The notes beneath the pieces are model-generated. The model saw only the letters and a program-made list of their open reading frames with translations, searched no databases and was not told the DNA's origin. This document shows, one piece after another, positions 55,835 to 64,000 of a stretch of 64,000 nucleotides of DNA (positions within the stretch are counted from its first letter, which is position 1; every line of letters starts with the position of its first letter). Source of the stretch: Mycoplasma seminis (GTDB lineage Bacteria; Bacillota_I; Bacilli_A; Mycoplasmatales; Metamycoplasmataceae); assembly GCF_030718845.1 (NCBI RefSeq), contig NZ_CP132191.1:62001-126000 (forward strand), given 5' to 3'. A program made the position numbers and the translations under genes.

Positions 55835-55972
55835 AAAATTGGCTCGAAAAAATAAGCCGAAACGACCCTGTCGTGTATTTTAACATACCCATTTTTTAAA
55901 AACTTGATAAAATTTAAAAAGAATTTTCACATTTTATGAAATTACACATTAAGTAGAAAGCCAATCTTTTAA
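55835..55972. mobile_element. right end of the IS30-type element
   Basis: Non-coding stretch after the transposase, with a small GGCT/AGCC hairpin near 55840. The phosphatase reading frame opens at 55973. The left end (CTTAATGT...GTGTAAATTC near 54455-54478) and the right end (complement CTTAATGTG... near 55950) share only short matches, so the ends are not fixed. Confidence 0.4.
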
Positions 55973-57181
55973 TTAATCATTGCAAGTGCAACTATTGGTG
56001 CTACTATTTTACCTATAACAGCTGTATCTTGTTCAGACAAATCTACAAACGATAATGTAGATTTACAAAAGAAATTAGATAAAGCTAATGAAGATTTAGC
56101 TGCAACAAAAACAGCTTTAGAGGCTGCGCAAAAACAAGCTACTGACTTATTAGCAAAAAGAGGAATGACTCAAGAAATTACATCTGATTTGTGGAATTCA
56201 TTCTCATCAGAAAAATATGTAACAGGAGTTCAAACTTATAGATTAGCAAAAATTTCATTTGATGCAATGAAATCTCAAACTAATGCTGTTACAAATAAAG
56301 TAGATACTTCTGGAGCTGAAGTTGCTGTTCAAGCAACAACTGGAGATGAATTTGTTCCTGTTGTATTTATGGATCTTGATGACACTGTTCTAAATAACTT
56401 TTTATATCAAAACTGATCAGTTGTAACAAATCAAACTGAATTCAGTTCTTCAGACTGAACTAAATATGTAAACACAGCTACCGCTAAGGAAGTTGCTGGT
56501 GCAATTGAATTTATTAAATACGTTTGAAGCCAAGGCGGAGTTGTTATGTTCAACTCAAATAGAAAACAAGTATCAGAACTAAAAGGAACAAAAGACAATC
56601 TTGTAAAATTAGGTCTAGATGCTAAATATATGCCTGATTGAATTTGATGAATGAAAGGTGAAACAAAAGCTGAAGCAGGTCAACAATATAACTTTGATAA
56701 CAGAAACATAAGTGTTTCTAAAGAAGAAAGAATGCATTATGTAAACAATAACAAGTTACCTATTGGTCAAAATTCTGTACAATTTAAAACTGTAATGAGA
56801 ATTGGTGATGATATTTCTGACTTTAACGATAACTTTTCAAAACGTAAAGTTGATGGAAAATTCATGACTGCTCAAGGTGTTATTGATGCATTAAAATCTT
56901 CTGATACAAATTATGGTAAGTTATTTGTGAATACAGATACTTCAGTAAAAGGTGTATACTTTAATCCTACAACAAATAAATGAGAACAAGAAACTCAATC
57001 AGAAAGCTATGTATTTGTAGCAGGAAATGCAAGCTACGGAACATGAGTTCGTCATTTAATGGATGGTGGATATTCAATTGATTATGAAAAAGCTATTCAA
57101 TTATTATCTACATGACAATACAAACCTACATCAGCTGCACAACCAGCTGATTCAGGAAGTCAAACAACTCCGGCAAAATAA
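55973..57181 (+). pseudogene. HAD-type acid phosphatase lipoprotein, 5' truncated
   Basis: The frame opens after a TAA at 55970 with no ATG, GTG or TTG and no ribosome site. It begins in the middle of a signal peptide: IASATIGATILPITAVSC, whose Cys is the lipidation site. After a coiled KLDKANEDLAATKTALEAAQ region comes the phosphatase of the e(P4)/class B type: VVFMDLDDTVLNN (nucleophile Asp), VMFNSNRKQ, and FKTVMRIGDDISDFNDNF. Such enzymes dephosphorylate nucleotides (NMN, NAD) outside the cell so that nucleosides can be imported. The first 8-10 codons appear to have been lost when the IS30-type element landed. Confidence 0.8.
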
Positions 57182-57219
57182 TTTTTAAATCTTAAAATTG
57201 TTATTTGTTAGTCTAAATT

Positions 57220-57245
57220 ATATCCAGAGAAATCTGGATATTTTT
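57220..57245 (+). terminator. terminator after the phosphatase
   Basis: 8-bp perfect stem TATCCAGA/TCTGGATA, GAAA tetraloop, TTTTT. Confidence 0.85.
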
Positions 57246-57279
57246 CTACTTTAAAATATGAATGTAGTAAAATTTAAAT

Positions 57280-58518
57280 ATGTTTAAAAAACTTAAAAAA
57301 TTATTATTTATTTCACCTATAATTGTATGTTCTGCTTTACCTATGGTTTCAATGGCTTGTACACCACAGCAACAGTATAAACAAGCAATTAAAGATTGAA
57401 ATTTATTGCTTGATCAATATAAGGCAGATTATCAAAATGGAAGTTATCAATATAAATATTTAGTAACCGCTATGGAGAATGCATCAAAATATTTCGCTTA
57501 TGTTGATAACTTTGCAGACGAAGATGGTGGGCATTATTCAGCTAATCACTATTTTCAATTAGTAGCTTCATTAAAAGCTAAAGAAGAAATAGCTAAAAAG
57601 TTTGTTGAAAAGTTGAATAATGAACCACAAATTTATGATGCTAGAAAATTAGATATTATATTAATATATTTTACTATTAATATTAATGCAAATGATTCTT
57701 CTAATGAAACAAAGAATATAAATTCGCTTGTATCCACTCTGACAAATACTATAGGAGATATAACTAAAAAAACTGAACAAAATTCTGTTAAAACTAATTA
57801 TGATAGAATTCTAAATATCTATGAAGAATCACAACAATGAATTCGAGGCTATATAACAATATATGATTATTTAATTAAATCTAAATTAGTTTCTAATACA
57901 GAAGATATTAATAAAACTATCACTAGTTTAAAAGAATCTTGAACTAAATTTAATCAAACTATAGCAATCTTTGGAAGTGATTTAGATAAGGATTCAAATA
58001 ATTGTTCTGAATTATATAATTTACTTAAAAATGGAAAAACTTCTTTATTAAATACATTACAGAGCATTGAAAATAAAGATCAATATATTTGAGAACAAAT
58101 TCGTGGATTACAAAGAATAGATAAAACGCTTCTAGCTCTACAACTTAGTGATAAATTACTGCAAGCAAGTAAATGAGTCTTTTATGATGTTTATGCAGAA
58201 ATTTTATTTAGTTTTTACCAAAAACTCCAATTTGCCTCAGTACTTACTTCAACTCAATATATTAATTTAACTACTAGTTTAAGTAAAGCAGGTAGAAATT
58301 TTAGACAATTTATTAAGCAATTAGAAACAAATCCTGAAATATCACCTGAAGAACTAAAGGAAATGCAAAATTGAGATATTTTTGAAAGAATTGAAACAGA
58401 AGATAAAACTCAAAAAGTCATACCTGGAGCAGAATTTATAAATGAAATAAATGATAAAATTAAAGAGTATTTAAAGCAAAATAATAATCAAGATAATCAA
58501 AAGAAAGGAAATAATTAA
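57280..58518 (+). CDS. lipoprotein, unknown function
   Basis: 412 residues with several TGA-Trp codons. Signal peptide MFKKLKKLLFISPIIVCSAL with lipobox VSMAC. The mature part is long-helical, rich in Lys, Asn and Gln, without repeats or enzyme motif. A TAAAAT lies 6 bases before the region of the ATG, so the mRNA is probably leaderless. Its AAAGGA-containing end precedes the DHH gene by one base, suggesting a shared transcript. Confidence 0.8.
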
Positions 58519-58519
58519 T

Positions 58520-59485
58520 ATGATTATAGGAAACTCAAAAGTAGCAATTGAAGCTATTGAAAAATACGATAATATCGTTATTTTTCACCACATTAGACCT
58601 GATGGAGACTGTTTAGGTTCTCAAGCTGGTTTAGCTGAATTAATTAGAACAAATTATCCAGATAAAAAAGTCTTTACACCAGGAAATAACTTACACTTAT
58701 TTGATTTCATGGGATATCACTTTGATAACATTGAAGATATTGATTTTACTAACTCACTAGGTATTGTAGTAGATGCTTCTAGTGGAGATAGAATCGAATG
58801 TGCTCAACTTTTATATGAAAACAAAACAACAGCCAAACTTAGAATTGATCACCACCCAAATGGTGCTGACATTAATTACGATTACAACTGGATTGATGAA
58901 CACTATGTAGCTGCTGCTGAAATGGTTGCACAACTTGCATATGATGCAAACTGAAGTGTAACTCAAAAAGCTGCATCTCATATTTACCTTGGAATTAACA
59001 CTGACTCAGGAAGATTCCTTTTCCCTGATACAAGTGCGAGAACACACCGTTTAGTTGCTTTCTTAATGGATACAGGATTTCATCCAGCTAACATTTTAAG
59101 AGAACTTTCACAACGTACATTTAAATCAATTAAATTCGTTGGAAAAATTCTTTCAGAATTCAAAAAAGAAGGAAGAGTTCTTTATTATGAAATTGATGCT
59201 GATACATTAAAAGAATATGATATGGATTCTTTTGAAGCAGCACAATATGTAAATGAACTTGGAAATATTGAAGATAATTCATGTTGAGCTTTATTTATCC
59301 AACTCGAAGATGGTAAAGTACGTGGAAGATTAAGAAGTAATGGACCACTTGTAAACAAAGTTGCTAACCAATTTAATGGTGGAGGACATGATAATGCTGC
59401 TGGTATTACACTTGATTCTTGAGATCAAGTTCCTGCGGTATTAAAAGCATTAAATCAAGCTATTGTTGAATGAGAGGCTAAATAA
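58520..59485 (+). CDS. nrnA: DHH-family phosphoesterase (NrnA/MgpA-like), copy 1
   Basis: 321 residues. Bifunctional oligoribonuclease and pAp phosphatase family: IFHHIRPDGDCLGSQAGL (first His-Asp site), VVDASSGDR, the DHH motif in RIDHHPNGAD, LGINTDSGRF, and the DHHA1 end GGGHDNAAG. These enzymes degrade the last di- and short oligonucleotides and recycle pAp. AAAGGA ribosome site. The stop overlaps the next, paralogous gene (TAATG). Confidence 0.92.
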
Positions 59486-60459
59486 TGGTTATTGGTAGTT
59501 TAGAACTTGTTACAAAAGAATTATATAAATATGATTCAATCGTTATTTTCCACCACATTAGACCTGATGGAGATTGTTTAGGTTCACAATTTGGACTTAA
59601 AGAATTAATTCAAACTAACTTTCCTAATAAAAAAGTTTATGCAATCGGAGATGCAAAAGGTTCATTTGAATTCTTAGATATTAAAATGGATGAAATTCCT
59701 TCAGATGAAATACTTGCTAACTCTCTTGGGGTAGTGGTAGATGCTAACTTTAAAGAAAGAATCGAATGCAGAGAAGTACTTGATAAAAACTTATTTAAAC
59801 AAGTAATTAGAATTGATCACCACCCTAATGATGATGATTTAGGTGAAGATTGCATTAGATGAGTAGATTCTTCTTATATTGCTGCTGATGAAATGATTAC
59901 AAATATCGCAGTAACTAATGAATGAAAAATTACAGCTAAAGCAGCTGATTTCTTATATTTAGGAATTAACACTGACTCAGGAAGATTCCTTTTTGATAAA
60001 ACATCAGCTAGAACTTTATATTTAGCTTCAAAACTTTACCAAGCTGGACTTAGAGCAGATTTTATCCACCAAAATTTAGCTAAAGTTACACTTGATGATT
60101 TAAAATACAATTCATGATTAATGTCTACACTTAAAACACGTGATGGTGTAGCTTATATTCAAAATGATTTAAAATCAACTGCAGCGTTTGGAAAAACTCC
60201 ACAACAATCTGTTAGAGTTAATGCAATTGCTAATATTGATGGATTCCCATTCTGAGTTCAATTTACTGAAGAGGAAGACGGACGTGTTAGAGTTGAATTC
60301 AGATCTAATGGACCTATTGTTAGAAATGTAGCCCTTAAATGAGGTGGTGGAGGTCACGAAAGAGCCTCAGGAGCTATGATAGATTCAATGGATTTAGTTG
60401 AAAAAGTTATTGATGATTGTGTTGCGGAAGTTAAACGTTATCAAGCTGAAAATAAATAA
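59485..60459 (+). CDS. nrnA: DHH-family phosphoesterase (NrnA/MgpA-like), copy 2
   Basis: 324 residues, paralogue of the gene before it, with which it shares FHHIRPDGDCLGSQ, IRIDHHPND, LGINTDSGRFLF and a glycine-rich end GGGHERASG. All metal-binding residues seem intact, so both copies may be active. It begins on the stop of copy 1. The two copies differ clearly over their lengths, so the duplication is old. Confidence 0.92.
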
Positions 60460-60466
60460 TTAAGAG

Positions 60467-60493
60467 AAAATGTGCTTTGACAGCACATTTTTG
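60467..60493 (+). terminator. terminator of the nrnA pair
   Basis: 10-bp stem AAAATGTGCT/AGCACATTTT, loop TTGAC, T-rich end. Confidence 0.8.
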
Positions 60494-60505
60494 TTTTTAT
60501 TATTT

Positions 60506-60511
60506 TATAAT
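60506..60511 (+). promoter_or_regulatory. -10 of the first paralogous module (leaderless)
   Basis: TATAAT with 6 bases to the ATG at 60518 and no ribosome site. Confidence 0.5.
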
Positions 60512-60517
60512 ATTAAT

Positions 60518-61513
60518 ATGAATGAAGTAAGAATTCCAAAGAAGAAAATTATTTGAATAAACCCACAAGCTAAAGACGATGAAGATGTTATCTTTATGAT
60601 TTGTGGATTTGTTCAATGTAAAGAAATTAACATGGGAACTTTAGCTGACTTAAGACTATTGTATCCTAATTTTGAATTTATCATCACTGAAGGAAGATGA
60701 CAAATCGACGATAAAATGATTCCGTATATTGATAAAGAATGGTTAAATGGGCTACTAGCTTCAATTAATATGGGACTTTATAAAGAATTAGCTGGTCTTG
60801 ATGAAATGGAAGAAGAAGCATACCAAGAGGCTTTGTACACACATGATTATGAAATCATGACTACTTCACTAGTAGACCAATTATTTGTAGCGCTATTTAA
60901 CAAGCTAGATTTATTTTCAAATATTAAACCTAAAGCTAAGAAACAATGTTATGAATTTTTATGTGTCTCAGAATTTTATCAAAATGCCTTAGGTAATTTA
61001 TTTTATGTGCAACATTCAATTGAATTACCTACACCAGAGGCTATTGAAAAATATGCTGAAGACTATATAAAAGATTCCAATATCAATACTTATAATTCTG
61101 TTTTAGATCTTTATGACAGTTTACAAAAAAAAGTCCCTGATGATATTGTTGAATTATGATCTAGACAAGAATATTTAATTGAAGAGTTTTTAGAAAACGT
61201 ATATTTAAATAAATATTATTTCTATTTTAAAACTGCTGGTGCTTATCATGCAAAAATCATGCAGATAATGATGTTTGTTATTTGATATGGTGCAGTTTTA
61301 TCAGACGATAAACAATCTGCGGATTATAGTAAAATAATTGATTTTATCTTTAGTTATAATGCTAATGTGCAAAGATTTAAAACTACTTCTAGCCCTATAA
61401 TAATAGTGCCTTGAAAAGACAAAGGAATATTAAAGAAATATAAAGAATATTTTGACAAAGGACTTGAAATGATAGATAAAGAAGGTGTATATGTACAAGA
61501 CGATACAGAATAA
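60518..61513 (+). CDS. unknown protein, module gene A, copy 1
   Basis: 331 residues with several TGA-Trp codons. No recognised family. The start KKKIIWINPQAKDDEDVIFM and the later CVSEFYQNALGNLFYVQHSIE, MFVIWYGAVLSDDKQSADYSKIIDFIFSYNANV are shared with the gene at 62300. Acidic, mostly helical, no signal peptide; one moderately hydrophobic helix (KIMQIMMFVIWYGAVL) could touch a membrane. Overlaps module gene B by 23 bases. Confidence 0.7.
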
Positions 61514-62216
61514 AGCAAACTATCAAAACACTGTTATTGGAACATATAATGAATTTATTGAATTTACTAATCAAGTAATCAAAGAAATTTTCATTTTTCC
61601 TAAGTTAAAGCAACCGCAAAAAGAAGCTTTTCAAAAATTAACTCAAGTATTCCTACGCTCAATTATGTATATTCCTGTTTTAAAAACTAGAGATGAATTA
61701 TTAGAACATAAAGCATTAGTAGATATTTCAAATATTGATCCAATTTACTTTGAACAATATAATAAATTTGTTGATGATTCAGGACTGTTTACATCTATTA
61801 GAGATTTAAATGTCCAATTAGTTAATTTAATTATTGATGATATACAAAGTGATGAAGCCTACTCTGCTTTTAGAAATAATATAGTGGAATACCAAGCTCA
61901 AATCGAAGGAGATGATTGTTCTCATCCAGCTAGCTTAACAAGTGATACTAGAGAGTTATATGAAATCTTTAACACATTTATTTATCTATACCTACTAGGT
62001 AAAAATGAACAATTATGTTTAGATCTATCTCCTTTTGTGATGTATGAAGTATTTAATAATGCTTCAGTAAATATAACTAAACAAGATGGAGAGATAAAAA
62101 AAGAAAATTGATTCCAATTTAGTAGAGTTCAATACCATAAGTTCTCTGTTGAAAAAATGAAAAAATATATCTCACAAGGGCTTAAAATTTATTTAAACTC
62201 AGTTGAAAAAGAATAA
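61491..62216 (+). CDS. unknown protein, module gene B, copy 1
   Basis: 241 residues with one TGA-Trp. No recognised family. Shares GTYNEFIEFTNQVIKEI, KQPQKEAFQKLTQVFLRSIMYIP and TFIYLYLLGKN with the gene at 63267. Start ATG 61491 lies inside the end of gene A; an in-frame GTG six bases earlier is less likely. Probably co-translated and partners with gene A. Confidence 0.7.
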
Positions 62217-62241
62217 TACACATTAAAAGTGTGTATTTTTA
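62215..62241 (+). terminator. terminator between the two modules
   Basis: 8-bp stem AATACACA/TGTGTATT, loop TTAAAAG, TTTTT; the first arm overlaps the stop codon. Confidence 0.75.
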
Positions 62242-62284
62242 TATCTATTTTTAAGTGCTTTTATGAATTTTGTCAGAATTAATT

Positions 62285-62290
62285 TATAAT
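62285..62290 (+). promoter_or_regulatory. -10 of the second paralogous module (leaderless)
   Basis: TATAAT with 9 bases to the ATG at 62300. Confidence 0.5.
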
Positions 62291-62299
62291 TATTACATT

Positions 62300-63274
62300 A
62301 TGAAAAAAACATTTATATGAAAAAACCCACAAGCTAAAAACAATGAACAAGTTATCATTCAAGTTAATGGTGAAGGTGGAAAAAGTAAAGAGCTTAAAAT
62401 CGGAACACTTAATTCAGTTAAAAAGCAATGTCCGATATTTGAAGATATTTTAAATAAAATTTCTAATTTCCCTTTACCAGAAGAAATGTATCAAGAAGTT
62501 AATAAAGAAATTGTAATGGGAATTTTAACTACATTTGCAAAACTTGCAGATTCTAATGAAGAAGGGATAAGACAACGGCAAGCAGAAGTTGATAAGTTTG
62601 AAAAGGAAATGATGGACTCTCATGATCATATCACTACTACAGAATCGCATGCTTATGAATTCTTCCATGAAATATATGTAAACTTTAATCCTTATGGATA
62701 TCTAAAAGATAGTGTTAAAAAAGAATGCTTTGAAAAGTTTAGTATTAGCGAATTTTACAAAATGGGATTAGGTAATGTTTTTATATTGCCTCATGAAATA
62801 GAAGAATTAGATCATGTTAGGGATATAAATAAATATGTAGAACTATATTTTGGTGTCAAAGGTATGATGGAGTATCGTAAATTCAGAGATAATTTCTGAA
62901 AAAGTATTGTTGCTAGAACAGAGGAATTAGAAGGTTTAAGTTTCATCTTATTCAATAATCGATTTGTGGTTTGAACAAGTAATTTGATAAGAAATAAATA
63001 CAGTTTTTACCTTTCTACTGTGTCTGATTTCCATTCAACTTTAATAAAATTCATTATGTATTTAATCTATATCGGAGGGGCACGCCACAATGATTCAGAT
63101 GTTGAAAACTTAGATAACATCATGGATTTTATCTTCAATTACAACAAGAATGTTACTATTAATAAGTTAAACCAAAAAAGCGGAGTTAGATGAGAAAATA
63201 ATGGTATTAATTCTAAATATAGAAAATATTTTGCTGAAGGAATTGAAATTGTGCTAGGAGAAAAAAATGTATAA
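62300..63274 (+). CDS. unknown protein, module gene A, copy 2
   Basis: 324 residues with several TGA-Trp codons, paralogue of the protein at 60518. Shared signatures: FIWKNPQAKNNEQVIIQ at the start, FSISEFYKMGLGNVFILPHEIE in the middle, and MYLIYIGGARHNDSDVENLDNIMDFIFNYNKNV near the end. Overlaps gene B copy 2 by 8 bases. Confidence 0.7.
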
Positions 63275-64000
63275 AGTTATTTCAAAAAATATTACTAATA
63301 AAAAAAGTGATGACCAATATCTTGTAGGAACATACAATGTATTTATTCCATTAGCAGATGAAGTAATTGAAAAACTATTGACTTTTTCTCGGATGAAATC
63401 ACCTAAAAAAGAAGTATTTCAAAAGCTTGCAAAATCACTATTTAGAACAGTTATGTTTGCACCTATGTTAAAAAGTAAGCAAGAACTTATTTCAAATAAG
63501 TCTACTATTGATACAAGTGAAATTGATGATAAATATTTTAAAGATTTTGAAAAATACCTCAGAGATGGTAATTTAGAAAACATCATCTGAGGAATAAATG
63601 ACAAGCTTGCTACCATTATTGACAAATTTTATCGAATGAAAAAAGAGCAAAGAGAAGAATTCTATGCTTATTGAGAATATTTAGATGAAGAAGTTGATAA
63701 GGAACATATGTTTTATGGTCCTAATTTAAATAGTTATACTAAAGGATTATTTAGAATTTATAATACTTTTATTCTATTATATATGCTAGGTAGTGGAAGA
63801 CATGATATTAGATATATAAATTATTATGTACTATTCTTACGTTTCAATTCAGCTAATTTTAATCTAAGCATCAAAGATGGTAAACAAACATTTAATGAAG
63901 AATGATTTGAATTAGAAAGAATTCCGTTATACAGAATAGAAATTCAAGACTTTATTGACGGTGTTAAAAAAGGACTTCAAATTTATCTAGAATCTTTATA
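63267..64000 (+). CDS. unknown protein, module gene B, copy 2 (runs off the right edge)
   Basis: Open to the last base, at least 244 residues with several TGA-Trp codons. Paralogue of the protein at 61491: GTYNVFIPLADEVIEKL, KSPKKEVFQKLAKSLFRTVMFAPML, TFILLYMLGSG and the end GVKKGLQIYLESL, matching GLKIYLNSVEKE just before the stop of copy 1. So the stop is probably within a few codons after the window. Confidence 0.7.

Noticed and set aside
55835-55972. Clear terminal inverted repeats for the IS30-type element
   Set aside because: Only short, AT-rich partial matches between the presumed ends, not enough to define borders.

Overview
The window is chromosomal DNA from a wall-less bacterium of the class Mollicutes, most likely a Mycoplasma (sensu lato) of the hominis/synoviae group. 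In-frame TGA codons have to be read as tryptophan for almost every long gene to stay open. The DNA is very AT-rich, several genes appear leaderless, intergenic gaps are short, and a small tRNA set and many lipoproteins with VxxC-type lipoboxes are present. Because TGA is Trp, most genes below are longer than a standard-code translation suggests; boundaries were set by reading through TGA to the first TAA or TAG. The species assignment is inference.

Layout. 1-3.2 kb: a divergent DprA-like gene, then a D-lactate dehydrogenase gene overlapping an aquaporin-family channel gene. 3.2-6.2 kb: tex and a multi-spanning membrane protein. 6.2-11.4 kb (minus strand): the ribosomal operon rpsP-trmD-rplS without rimM, the energy-coupling-factor module ecfA1-ecfA2-ecfT, and rnhB. 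11.4-17.3 kb: two proteins of unknown function, a heterodimeric ABC exporter and four tRNA genes. 17.3-29 kb: a type II restriction-modification pair, an EzrA-like coiled-coil protein next to thiI, mnmA, alaS, ruvX, greA, an ECF substrate-binding subunit, a deoxynucleoside kinase and hpt. 29-41.4 kb: a membrane protein, lipoproteins, a secA with an unusual cysteine-rich tail, a possible small RNA, a degenerate ABC-F ATPase, rsmE, rplM-rpsI, tRNAs and ppa.

41.4-57 kb is a rearranged accessory region. A nucleoside-type ABC importer (binding lipoprotein, ATPase, two permeases) is split by an IS3-family element. A second, almost identical IS3-family copy lies in inverted orientation 8.4 kb away. 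Between them one IS256-family element is nested inside another, both with clean 8-bp target duplications. An IS30-type transposase with a frameshift follows and abuts a phosphatase lipoprotein that has lost its start. 57-64 kb returns to ordinary organisation: a lipoprotein, a tandem pair of DHH phosphoesterases, and a tandemly duplicated two-gene module of unknown function that runs off the right edge.

Together the genes describe a parasite that imports nucleosides and vitamins (BMP-type importer, ECF transporter, Hpt, dNK, phosphatase lipoprotein), ferments sugar to lactate, and carries active and decaying insertion sequences. The most unusual architectures are a 1198-residue SecA with a cysteine-rich tail, a sugar/nucleoside-type ABC ATPase with two transmembrane segments inserted in its second nucleotide-binding domain, its partner permease with a 320-residue charged tail, and an EcfA2 with a roughly 120-residue lysine-rich insertion.
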